Part shown: positions 22,140 to 32,391 of the stretch, piece by piece
Position numbering within the stretch: the stretch's first letter is position 1
How the letters are laid out: every line of letters starts with the position of its first letter
NCBI GenBank assembly: GCA_003313425.1
Contig: NHZP01000057.1
Location: 124,001-188,000 of the forward strand
Source of the DNA: Pseudopyrenochaeta lycopersici
Lineage: Eukaryota; Ascomycota; Dothideomycetes; Pleosporales; Pseudopyrenochaetaceae
Length of the DNA: 64,000 nt
Direction of reading: 5' to 3'
The notes under the pieces: generated by a model
Database searches by the model: none
Told to the model about the DNA's origin: nothing
The model's input: the letters and a program-made list of their open reading frames with translations, nothing else
Program-made: the position numbers and the translations under genes

Positions 22140-24257
22140 CCGAGGTGGACGGCGTAACGAGCCAGACGGCGTAACGAGCCACCCAACCACCAAAATCAAC
22201 ACCACAACTTGAGGCTATTGAGCCTCACAAAATAGCTATTAACGCGATATTTTTTGGTGTCTAGGGGCCTGTGCAAAAATATATAGCTACTCAAATCTAA
22301 TTGGAGGGTTGATTTTCCTGCTGCGTCGTGAGCGAGCAGGTAGAGCGCCCTCTGCGCCTTGTGCAGACCCTCCACTATCTCCAGGCTGCGCAACCTCTCT
22401 ATTTTTTGAGGTTGCTTGAGTAGCAGCCTTGAGCCTCATCTTGTTCCCCTTTTGGGTAATTTTAAGAGCGTTTTGAAGTCGTTTTTGAGTCCTACGAGCA
22501 GCTGCTCGAGAGGCTTGATCCTCAGCCTTTTGAGCTCTCTCCTCTCTCAATAACTTAGCTGCAGCCCTCGCAGTACGCCTAATCTCCTTTGCCTCAGCCT
22601 TAGCCTGCTTCCTTGCCTCACGGAGCTTAGTTGCTTCAATTTTTTGGAGTCGTTTTTGCTCGTCCTTAAGCTCCTGCTGCTGTAGACGGTCACGTGCTTC
22701 CTTCACCTTCCTTGGAGACCAGAATACAGCACCACGATGGTACTCATCAGGCTGCTCTAATGGTAGGACCTTATCTCGCTTCCTACGTCGCCTCTCATTA
22801 ATAAGAGCCTCTCTAAGGCCTTGAGCCTCGTGTTCAAGCAGCGTTTTCTGAACTGAGATTGAGTGGAAGGCCTGGCTCAGCTTTTGAGCTCGTGGATCTT
22901 GTCTATCCTTGACAACCTGGCGTAGTAGGCCCTCAGTTTTCCTCCAGTTTGAGGCGCTCAAAGCTGAGGAGTCACTATCACTTAAAATTGTCTCAGGAGC
23001 CTCTATGAGGCTAAATCTCTTGAGTATTACCTAAGGATTAAAAGGTGATAGGCCAGTAGTTTCAAACGCCTTAAGGATAGTTGATTCCTTAAAGGAGTCC
23101 TCCCAGGCCGCCATAAACAGTGGAAAAAAGTCTCTTTTACTCATTGAAGTGAGCCCTTGGCACCTCTCCATAAAGGCTGAGATCTGATTTGAGTAAGCTG
23201 TTGAGAGAGGCTTAAACATAACAACATCTAGTGGTTGAAGCGTGTGAGTTGAGTGAGGAGGATACACTGCAAGGAGGATCTTGTTTTGATTGCAGTACTC
23301 AATAAAATTCATTGTAAGGTGAGATCCGTGGCCATCAAGGATAAGGAGCCTATAGGAGGAGTGCGCCTTTGCCTTTGTCCTGCGATCAAGCACCTGTTTA
23401 AGCCATGCTAGGCCTATATCATTGTTGGTCCATCCTGAGGTTGAGGAGCTGAAAAGGGCTTGATGAGACTCAGGATCGCAGGCCTGCAACCACGAGTCTT
23501 GAATTGAGCTTGAGGCTGATTGATATATGAGGGCAGGCTCAAGGGCAGATCCATCAGCGCATACGCAGGCCAACAGCGTTATCCACTCTCGATTACCATC
23601 CTGGATGTAAGCCTTGATCTTGCACTCCTCATATAGCCTCCTACTAAACACCCTCTTTGACCTAGTAACTACTCCTAGCATAAAGCCTTTCTCATCCATA
23701 TTGTATGTATTGCGAGACTCAACGTTGTATTGGCTAATCTTATCACGCAGAAGATTAAAGTAGAGGGTGTACTTTGCCCCTGAATCAGCTTGGTGGCGCG
23801 ATCGATCTATCCCAGTTACCCAATTTGAGATGAGCTCAACCGTGTGATTCTTGATATAGCGATCAACCCAGTGTACGCCAAGCTCTTTTTTTGCAATCTG
23901 TGAGCCAAAGCGTTGTATCATAGGCCTGGTAGGGGTTAAGCCTTGCTCTGTAAGGCGTTTAATGTAGTGTAGGAGCTCCTGCTCTTGATAGGGGTGGAGA
24001 GCTTGTTGATTTTCTGCCTTGGTGTTGCGTGAGCCTGATACTCCTTGGTGTTTCCGCGCGAGCGTTGTACGGTTACAACAATACTTTTTTGCAATTTCTC
24101 GATAACTAAATTTTTCTCCAGGCTTCAGCGATTCTATAGCTGCAATTGCAGCCTCGATTGAGCTCATATTGGTGAAGGTATCGCTTGTTGAAGTTTTGTT
24201 GTTGTTGAGGAGGGGTGGCTCGTTACGCCGTCTGGCTCGTTACGCCGTCCACCTCGG
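22140..24257 (-). mobile_element. pogo/Fot1-type element, 2118 bp, TA target duplication
   Basis: Perfect terminal inverted repeats start CCGAGGTGGACGGCGTAACG and contain two copies of GGCGTAACGAGCC at each end, more than 40 bp in all. TA is duplicated on both sides (22138-22139 and 24258-24259), the signature of the Tc1/mariner superfamily. The element interrupts the Copia reverse transcriptase at its left. Confidence 0.95.
22287..24167 (-). pseudogene. pogo/Fot1 transposase with a single in-frame stop
   Basis: ATG at 24165-24167. A helix-turn-helix N-terminus (YREIAKKYCCNRTTLARKH), a CENP-B/Tc5-type DNA-binding domain (LTPTRPMIQRFG), then the DDE core: YNMDEKGFMLG, LLILDGHGSH, and PPHSTHTLQPLDVVMFKPL hold the three catalytic Asp residues. 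One TAG (23031-23033) follows AFETTGLSPFNP. After it the same frame stays open for about 247 codons: a Lys/Arg/Ala/Glu-rich coiled tail ending INPPIRFE. Total span is 627 codons counting both stops. The shortened 378-residue product keeps the whole catalytic core, so activity is possible but unproven. Confidence 0.88.
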
Positions 24258-24259
24258 TA

Positions 24260-24545
24260 CATGGGCAACTGGTTAAACCAGTTAAACCAAGTAAGGAACA
24301 CCAAAACCGAAAACTCTATTTTGACCCAAATAAGACAGTGCTCGATGTCGCAATAACGCGCGAACATGCTCTGCACCTGTCTTTTCCCTGTAGAGAAGGT
24401 ATTGCGTTGTGTATGGAGGTGTGCAGTTGTTGGCGAGGGCCTCGTACCTGTACAGGCTGGTGTGAACCTGCAGTTTACCCAATCGGAATGGTAACCGCAT
24501 AAGCGATTTCTTAACTGGTTTAACCGGTTTAACCAGTTGCCCATG
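24260..24545. mobile_element. TA-flanked MITE (286 bp) abutting the pogo element
   Basis: Inverted ends CATGGGCAACTGGTTAAACC (24260) and its complement ending GGTTTAACCAGTTGCCCATG (24545) enclose 286 bp. TA lies on both sides (24258-24259 and 24546-24547), and the left TA is shared with the pogo element. It carries GGTTTAACC/GGTTAAACC repeats inside both ends. Non-coding. A relative of its right end occurs at 34.9-35.05 kb. Confidence 0.9.
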
Positions 24546-24712
24546 TATGGCTACACATATATGAAGGCAACCCAAATCTCTAGATACTCTATAAAGGCAC
24601 AACAGGAGACAAGAACAATTAACTTCTTTAGCATTCAGCGCCTCACAAATGTGAAATATTTGCGCAGACTTACTTCACACGAGCTACAGGGTTTTCTACG
24701 AGCCAGGCTCAT

Positions 24713-26972
24713 CCCTTGCACTGGTAAACGCGCCCGTACACGGGCCACATAAATAGAGCCAATCGGATGATATTTCGGATAGCTTGGAAAACCAAAATAT
24801 ATTTTTTTGCCAGCGTTTTGTATAGGATCTAGCATTGTGACAGTTACGAGTTCATTTTACTTAATACTTGAGCTTATAGATGTGTTAATGCTTTCAATGG
24901 TCTCTGCGCGGCGTAGGTGCTCTGCCCAGCACTCAGAGCGTACTTGTGGCCTACACAAAGGCACCTTGCAGAGCTTACAGCCATAAGTTGTACGCGGAGG
25001 ACGCTGAGCGCCTTGTTGACGGCGCTGTATATTACCTGTTGTAGCTGTGAGAGGCGTTCTAGGCTTATTTGTACGCCCACTCTCAGAACAAGCTATACAA
25101 GCTTTTGCCTCTGCGTACAAGTGTACTGGCAGTCCATGGGCGCTCTCATTATCAAGAGCAACATCATCAAGCCTTTGCCGCTTTTGTGAGCCCTGGCAGA
25201 GGCGTCCCCCACGCTCAAAAAGCTGCTCTATTAACCTGTATAAGAACTGCTTGTGACCCCCGCGCTTTGCGCGCTCGCGCGTTGAGTAGGAGGATAGCCG
25301 ATAGATGTTGTTGAGCGTCAAGTCAAGTAGAAAGTAGAGCAGCGGCTTCCAAGTACGTTGCTTGCGCTGTTGTGTAGTATAGTAGCTCCGCGTTTGGTCG
25401 TACTTGTCTACCTCACTTTTGTGCCTATTGTAGCCGTCTATCATCTCTGGGATCCCAAGTAACTTGACAAGCTCGTTGCCAAAGGCTTTCTCGAAAGGCC
25501 GCTTACTTGTAGATGCTAGCGCTGGCCGTCGTCGTTGACGCTCGACGTACTGAATACCTGGTGGCAACTATCGTCAGCTCAAGCTTGGCATGGCGGCGAG
25601 CCTCGGCACTTACCATCAGCAACAGTAGAAGCAAATAGGACAACTTGTGAGTCTCTCCAAGCTAGCTGTAGTACAGTTTGACGCTCTGAGAGCGCCCAGA
25701 AGGTTTCTCCCCACTCAATCTGAGGCGTAAACTGCGTCTTGAGGCTTACAAGATCCTTATTAAAGCGCTCTTTACGCAGCTTCTGCTTACTGCAAGAGCG
25801 GACGGTACGAGAGCTACTAAGAGCCTCAGTCTCTGCTGTTGTCTCAAAAGCCTCTTCTGTTGCTGTATTAGTTGTTCTCACCGTCCCAGCAACACCAACG
25901 CCGTGCTCTCTAAGGCATTCCATCATTGGGATAGTATTGAAGAGATTATCGTCCCATACAATGTGGCGACCTGGTAAGAATAAACGCTCGCCAGCAGCGT
26001 TTTTGGCGAGTACAAGAGTAACGGGTACTGATTCTGTAGGTGTCAGAGCCTTCAGCTCAGCGTTAAGGTTGACAGGCCCACGCCCAACGCCTTTGGCATG
26101 AAATAACCAGTTAAGTACGACACCGTTGCTGCCTAAACACCATATTTTATAGCCCTCCGGCGTAGGCTTTGTCTTGATAGTTACGGTCTCGCTAGCTCGG
26201 CCAGTAAACCTAGCAATAGCCTCATCAACGCAGAGGTGCTTCCCAGCAGCCCAAAAGCTTAAAGAATGCTCGCGGATGTGCTCTGAGAGATCCCACACGC
26301 GTCCAAATGGTGATTTGAACGTTTGGTCAACCTCTGTACAGTACAAGTAGCGATCTAGCTGCTGCCATCGAGTTTCTGACATGTAGTTATTTACTACATG
26401 AGTAGGCGCGTTATTGTGTTGTTTCTCCCAGTACTCATGCAGCGACGGCTCGCGGTGTACGCCCATATATATTACTATCGCAAAGTAGGTATATAGCTCA
26501 GTAGGCGAGGTTGGTTTCCATGGTCGCGCGTGCGGATTTAGTGCTTCGTCGCGGAGCTTGTGCGCCTGCTCATTCGTATGGTATGCGATCCTATCAAGCA
26601 CTGCAGCGTCAAAAAAGATACCAAACAAAGCAATAGGATCGCTGGCATCAACTCCATCAGGTAGACGAGCGCTGCCGAGTTCGACGTTGTCGATTTGTAG
26701 AGGTTGCCAACTGGGTGGCGGCGTGCGCGCAAGATCAGGCAAACTACCTCGTTTTTTCGAGTATTTTGTGTAGTTAACAAAATCAGGATCATTACTGAGC
26801 TTTGTAGCACGAGGAGGCATGATTGCAGCGTTTGGCGATTTGTATTTACTGAGAAATAACTAGGCACGTAAAATCACTATCATTACGATACATTTTGGGT
26901 GTTGAGGGGCGCTGTACGCTAATTGGCTCTACTGATGTGGCCCGTGTACGGGCGCGTTTACCAGTGCAAGGG
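24713..26972 (-). mobile_element. piggyBac-type element, 2260 bp
   Basis: 51-bp terminal inverted repeats (24713-24763 and 26922-26972) begin CCCTTGCACTGGTAAACGCG and differ at about two positions. They contain a palindrome, CCCGTACACGGG. The start CCC fits piggyBac elements. The flanks are tcat and atat instead of the duplicated TTAA normally left by this superfamily, so either the site was altered or target choice differs. Confidence 0.88.
24857..26820 (-). CDS. piggyBac transposase (DDE_Tnp_1_7), apparently intact
   Basis: Two exons, 26820-25614 and 25557-24857, with a 56-bp intron (25558-25613, GTAAGT...CAG), give 635 residues from ATG at 26818-26820. The catalytic core carries the three expected Asp positions: KHLCVDEAIARFTGR, HIVWDDNLFNTI and HKSEVDKYDQ. 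Next comes the conserved KPLLYFLLDLTLNN region. The C-terminus has a Cys-rich finger (YGCKLCKVPLCRP...CWAEH) typical of the piggyBac DNA-end-binding domain. The enzyme would excise and insert its element precisely. No stop or frameshift is seen apart from the intron. With near-identical terminal repeats this is one of two copies in the window that could be active. Confidence 0.9.
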
Positions 26973-28446
26973 ATATCATGCTAACCTAGCAAGGAAGAGG
27001 TAAGGATGTTCATGTCCCCTATATACTCCCACCCATCCCTTGTTCTTCCAGGCAGCATGGAAAAAGATGTCCACAGACATCCGCTCGGCCAAGATCTCGA
27101 CATAGGCACTGAACCTGTCCGATCAGGGAAGCTATTAACGGCGCTTTTGCCGCTGTCTGCAAGTAGCAGAGCCAGTGATAGATATAAAATGTATCCGTTT
27201 TAGTCCGTTTCATAGAAACATAACAGTTAGCCGTTTCGTTTTATTAAAACGATTGGCTGTTTAGATTTATACTGTTTTATATGTTTTAGATTTAGCCCAG
27301 CACAGCTTAGCCTGAAGCTAAAGGCTTGAATAACAAACCTTTAAAGCTAATAGATCACCAGCCAGCTACTAATGTGCAAACAGACCTACCTTAACGTCCC
27401 ACATTAGTCAAATTTAGAAGCTTTAATAACTCATTACTGTGTATTCATCTATCCTATCTTAACTTACAATTCGATTCTAGGTATATTCTGCCAACCCTAG
27501 ATAGACATCCCACTACCTTAACATAATGACGGATAACCTCTTTAGCGATGACTTTGACAACTCTACTTCAGTCTCCAACTTCACCGAGCTGACTGAAGAC
27601 ACAGAAACGGGCTCGATTCGACCTCGATCCCAATCCACTGATACCCGTCCCTTTGACGAACCAAAGCGCATTTCGATTGTGTGCGCATCTCCATTGTGGA
27701 ACACGTTAGCTGGCATTAAGAGATAAGATAGCAAGCTTGATATATCCTTTATTCGAGGTAATTTAATGGTGCGGCGCAAAGCTATTGTAGATACAAGTGA
27801 GATGGGGTGGAAGAGTTGGTGGGTGCGCGACTCCTTGCCGGGTACGTTGATGAATGCTAAACCTAACGTTACGCTTGTACTTTTAACCGCTGCCGAACAA
27901 ACCTAGGAGTGGTGTGCAGTTGTCTTTCGGTCGTCGGCGACGGCTATTAACTTCTGCATACGCCGACGACTGTCAACCCCGGCGTGTTGTTATGCAAATG
28001 CACGGCTGTGGCGGGTTACCCGCTATACCCCAAAACGCTGCCATCACGACCAGCACAAGCGGGTGTCCGGTAATGCAAGCCGGCCCACCCGCACTCTAAT
28101 ACTCCAATACAAGCCTATGCTCGTACAGACCCCATTTTTCGAAGTATGGCCGATATACCGCTAGTCGTACGGAAAGAACGGGTTGATTCCCACCCGGACT
28201 TGTGATCCCTACTGCGGAGCTTTTTTGGACACCAAAGGGCGGGTAGATTCCCATACTTCCCTTGGCGGAGACAATTTGCCATGCGCCATGATGTCCGCTT
28301 TCAAAGACATGGACAGATACCACATGAAAATTCGTCCGTGGTATAGGTTTTAAGGACTCCTCCTCCACACTAATCTTATAACAACATCGCTCGTGTACCT
28401 CACTTACTGCATTCTATCTTCTGTACACTTACTGTAATCCTCCAAA
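26973..28446. other. Intergenic, AT-rich; two unsupported short frames
   Basis: No recognised gene. A 66-codon frame with ATG at 27526 (DNLFSDDFDNSTSVSN, acidic/Ser-Thr rich) and a 90-codon minus frame at 28096-28368 show no family. The sequence next to 28447 will hold the P450 promoter. CCGTTTyrtTTT-like words repeat at 27190-27250. Confidence 0.4.
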
Positions 28447-30035
28447 ATGCAGACGACACATGGAGAGTCTCGCCCTCTAGACGGATTTGTAATGTTCGCT
28501 ACCGCAGTTGGAGTGGTGAGTACGACATGGAGATTTAGGATACAGTACTAATGCAAGCTTCCACAGGCCATTTTCTACCTCCTCTATAAGATCCTCTATA
28601 ACCTCCTCTTCCACCCCCTTGCTACGTACCCTGGCCCTAAGATTGCAGCCATCTCAGATGTGAGAACCTTCGATGACCAAGACAAGAGCCTATCACTAAC
28701 ATTTGTCAGCTATGGTATGCCTTCAATTGGATAGGCGGCCGGTGGCCATTCGTTGTGAGGGGCTTGCACCAGAAGTACGGCGACGTAGTCCGCATTAGAC
28801 CAAATGAACTCTCCTTCACCACGCCGCAGTCATTCAAGGATATCTACGGCCACGCCTCCAAAGGCAAATCCCCATTTCTCAAGTCTGATTTCTATGATGG
28901 CCGACAACCTCCTTCAGTAGCTGGCACTCGCGATCCTATCGACCATAGCCGACAAAGAAAGTCCCTTTCGTCTGCATTCAGTGCGAAATCCCTTCGTGAG
29001 CAGGAAGACATCGTGCATCTATACGTTAATCTTTTTGTTTCCCAGATGGAAAAACTCGGTGGGCCGGACACTCAAGGCATCAATATTCCTGAGGCCTTTA
29101 ACTGGCTGACATTCGACATCATCGGGGACTTGGCGTTTGGCGAGTCCTTCGATGCCGTGGCCACGGGAAAAACGAACTACTGGGTATCTATCCTTCTCGA
29201 TGGCTTATTCTGGACCACTCTTAGCAGCCTACGAAAAGAGGTACCGCTATTGAACCTTTTACTCCCATTCATCATACCTAGTAAGGTGGCGAAGGACGCA
29301 GAGGCGCACATGCAACTCACCCGTGAGAAGACCACAAAGCGAGTCAAGGAGAAAGATGTCATGGAGCGCGCCGATTTCTTTGACCGGATCCTGAAGCAGG
29401 GCGGATACTCCCAAGAGCTTCTTGAAAGCCAAGCCGAAACCCTTATCGTCGCAGGATCGGAAATCACGGCAACTGCTTTGTCTAGCTGTGCGTATTTCTT
29501 GTTCAAGAACCCCGAGTGTTTTACCAAGCTTCAAGAGGAAGTGCGCAGCACTTTCCAATCCCTCGACGAGATCACCGGTGAAGCAACCAACCAGTTACCT
29601 TACCTGCGTGGCGTCATTGAGGAAAGCCTCAGGATGTACCCTCCAGTGGCGTTTGGGCTCCCTCGCGTCTCCCCCGGCGCATATGTTGATGGCCATTACG
29701 TGCCGGCGGGAACGCTCGTCTCGACTGATATGTTTTCTACCATGCACGACCCTCGCTATTGGCACGACCCTGAATCCTTCCGGCCCGAGCGCTGGATTGG
29801 TGATGGCTTCGGCGACTCTAAGGAGGCATTCCAACCCTTCTCGCTGGGGCCCCGAGTCTGCCTGGGTATTAATTTGGCCTACTTAGAAGCTCGCGTGATC
29901 CTGGCCAAAATGGTGTGGCAGTATGATTGGGAACTTGTAAACAAGGAAATTGACTGGTTTAGAGATAATAGGTTTTATGTGCTTTGGAAAAAGCCTGAGA
30001 TGAGGGTCCGTTTCCATGCGCGTGCTGCTGCTTAG
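28447..30035 (+). CDS. Cytochrome P450 monooxygenase (CYP65-like), intact
   Basis: Three exons, 28447-28515, 28567-28659 and 28710-30035, separated by introns of 51 and 50 bp (GTGAGT...CAG, GTGAGA...CAG), encode 495 residues, normal for a P450. The N-terminus has a hydrophobic membrane anchor (FVMFATAVGVAIFYLLYKIL, about residues 15-35), then the proline hinge HPLATYPGPK. Further on are the I-helix AGSEITATAL (about 302-311), ExxR (Glu359-Arg362 in EESLR), PERW, and the heme-binding FSLGPRVCLG with Cys438. The N-terminal region LWYAFNW...YGDVVRIRPNELSF resembles the family that includes isotrichodermin C-15 hydroxylase. It would hydroxylate a small lipophilic molecule at the ER using a reductase partner; the substrate is unknown. 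No other intact biosynthetic gene is close; an O-methyltransferase pseudogene lies 16 kb away. Confidence 0.94.
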
Positions 30036-30947
30036 CGCTATGCATGCGAGACCTGGCCTACTTCTACATATGCACAGATTAGCATTAATTAGCTCCCTGA
30101 GAAAAAGGCTCATGAGACTGTTTCTTTCCTCGAGATTCATTGTAAGAAAAATCTGCTAGCACAGGTGCGCCCTGCACATAGCTGTTGTATGCGTGTCGCG
30201 CGAACAGCTTCATCGCCGCCTCGATGCGGGGGCTGCTGTTGACGCAGGCTCTGCGGTGCGGCTTATAATCTCCCTCAGACGAGGACAAGTCTCCGCTATC
30301 ATTGTAATTCATGGCGGCTCCGCGCCGCGAACATCCTCAAGGATCATCTCAGAACAAGCATTGCGATATATGCAAACAGGGACACCGCCGAAATCTGCGT
30401 TAGCGCGGTAGGTAGTCTACGCCATCTCATCGCTTAGTCACGTACTGAGGTGGCGTACTGTGGTAGGTGGTAAGGAACGCTTAATTGGGTGGTACGCAGC
30501 CACGCAGCTGGCTTGGCGGCCTGTGAACGAGTGCCCCACGTGATGCCGATGTGGTGGCCCTTGAGGGCAGCTGGCACCAAGCAACCAAGCTGGCTATCTC
30601 GCCTTGCGAAGCAATAAAAAACAAAGACGCAACTATATAGAAAATCCCGTATATCCTCGTCCAGCCTCTGTAAGGCCCCTCTCTTGTGGTCTGGGATAAT
30701 TGACTTCGTAGCATACTAGGGACGGTGGGTAGGTAGTCAATTGAGCGCTGAGCGATGAGAGAGCCCGTAGTATGAGGGTGCCGAGAGCTGGGGAGTGTTA
30801 GGGATAGCAGAGTCCTGACTGAGAGAATCCTGGATGTGAGGGTCTCAGTTCGGTGGCTTGGCGCCTCACCCCTGTACCGCTTTCTCGCGTAACGTTAGAA
30901 CAACTGAGTTGCATTAGCGTCTTGTCCGCACTCGGAAAATCGCCACT
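30036..30947. other. Intergenic, nothing recognised
   Basis: No gene or clear repeat seen between the P450 stop codon and the MITE. Short frames here resemble no known protein. Confidence 0.4.
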
Positions 30948-30950
30948 CTA

Positions 30951-31255
30951 GGGCCTGTTCTCTTAACCGGAGGCTCCGGCTCCGGTTTGGCAGAAAAGTG
31001 GCAGAATCAAGCGCTCACGTGCCCAAACCGAAGGCTCCGGTTTCCAGCCAGAGAAAAAACCTCTGGTTTCAAACTGGAGCCTTGGCGGCTGAAAATAGTT
31101 AAAGCCTTACCCTTGATGGAAGGAATAGACGCTGGAAACTGGACCTCCGGTTTGCTTCTGACCGCCTTCAAATAAGGTAAGCGTATGTCTACGGAGCAGG
31201 CTCTAGGCCTAATGAAGCCTCAAACAGGTGCCTCCGGCGCGAAGAGAACAGGCCC
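30951..31255. mobile_element. PIF/Harbinger-type MITE (305 bp)
   Basis: 14-bp terminal inverted repeats GGGCCTGTTCTCTT bound the element and the 3-bp direct repeat CTA flanks it (30948-30950, 31256-31258). GGGCCTGTT ends with a 3-bp duplication match the PIF/Harbinger pattern. Inside are several GGCTCCGG/CTCCGGTTT repeats in both orientations that could form stem-loops. Non-coding. Confidence 0.88.
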
Positions 31256-31677
31256 CTATTCGACAGCCCTCATATCGGTCGCTTGGTCCGGGCGGAGTCA
31301 TGCAACATCGAGGGGAACTCCGCAACCTTAACTCTGCTCCTGCGGAGTTTCCAACCCAACCCTGCGGTCGCCGCTTACCCGTACCTTTCGGTTGGTACTT
31401 TCTCCGCTCCGCCATAACCACGTGGGTCTCACCACGGCATAAGCCGTGGAGTTTCTCCAGGCTCTGCCTTCAGGAACGAAGAAAACCATTAGCGAAAACC
31501 CCACTACAACACCGGCACTTAGCATCTAAAAAGGGGAATAAAAATTCAAGGCTAGATACTTTCATTGCACTCTTTTTGCCTCCTGCAACTAGAATAGTTT
31601 ATCTTGCTTCGTTGTTGCGTTGTAGTGCATCACAGTTAGGTTGGTTTTGGCTGCAGGGAGGGCGCTATACCACTCTG

Positions 31678-31765
31678 GATTTCGACGACAAAACTAAGCC
31701 TAACTCAGATTTCGACGACACCCTAAGCCCAATCTAGATTTTAACGACACCATTAAGCCTGATGC
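31678..31765. repeat. Three tandem copies of a 29-30 bp unit
   Basis: Units start GATTTCGACGACA at 31678 and 31708 and GATTTTAACGACA at 31737; each carries AAGCC in the second half. The third is the most diverged, with a CG to TA change. Confidence 0.8.
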
Positions 31766-31911
31766 TACACTAGCAGTGCGATTACACTCTTATATGAATT
31801 TGCCCAAAATTGTATTATGATTTTCGCTGCATCTCCTTGTATTATACGTGCAATTTCTGTAGCTATTATATGTGTAGTTGTCAGATACAAGGTGCGTGTC
31901 TGGAAAGAGTA

Positions 31912-31956
31912 TTGTCAGATATAAGGAGAAGCTCAGAAGTACTGCATAGGAAAGAG
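31912..31956 (+). repeat. 45-bp dispersed repeat, copy 2
   Basis: Matches 20454-20498 next to the Copia fragment with a few changes. No Copia coding sequence follows here, so it is probably a solo LTR or leader fragment. Confidence 0.7.
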
Positions 31957-32391
31957 CGATAAATAGTAGGACCGATAACTATTGCTAATCGACGGAACCT
32001 CCGGAAGCAGAGAAGATATAGAAGAAAGCAGGAGACAGAACTCAAAAATGAATACAATCATGATCAACACACAATCGATTTATCGCAATCATTAATTCCG
32101 CAAAGCGCATTTCAGCATTTCATCAGACAATAATTTAACTAAATAAATCTAAAATTCTAAAGTTAATCTTTAAGATATTCTTATTAAGAATTTTAAAAAA
32201 CTAAAAGCTTCTAATTAGTAGTTAAGAGGATATTAATCTTTAAAGTTAGTCTATTTTACTAAATTTAGGTGTAAAAAGTGGTGCGTTACGCGGGGTGGTG
32301 CGTTACGGGGTGAACTTCGGTAGGCTGCGCATCGCAACCATTTCATATTCAGTTCAATCCCGCAAGCTTGTGGTTATTGTATCTCTACGCT

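Larger units (their letters stand above)
31259..32391. other. Repeat-bearing spacer
   Basis: No gene. It contains a threefold 30-bp repeat and a 45-bp dispersed repeat (separate entries), and a very AT-rich stretch at 32090-32270. At about 32275-32320 lie the words GTGCGTTACGCGGGG and GTGCGTTACGGGG, which resemble the paired GGCGTAACG words in the pogo terminal repeats; this may be an orphan pogo end. Confidence 0.45.
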
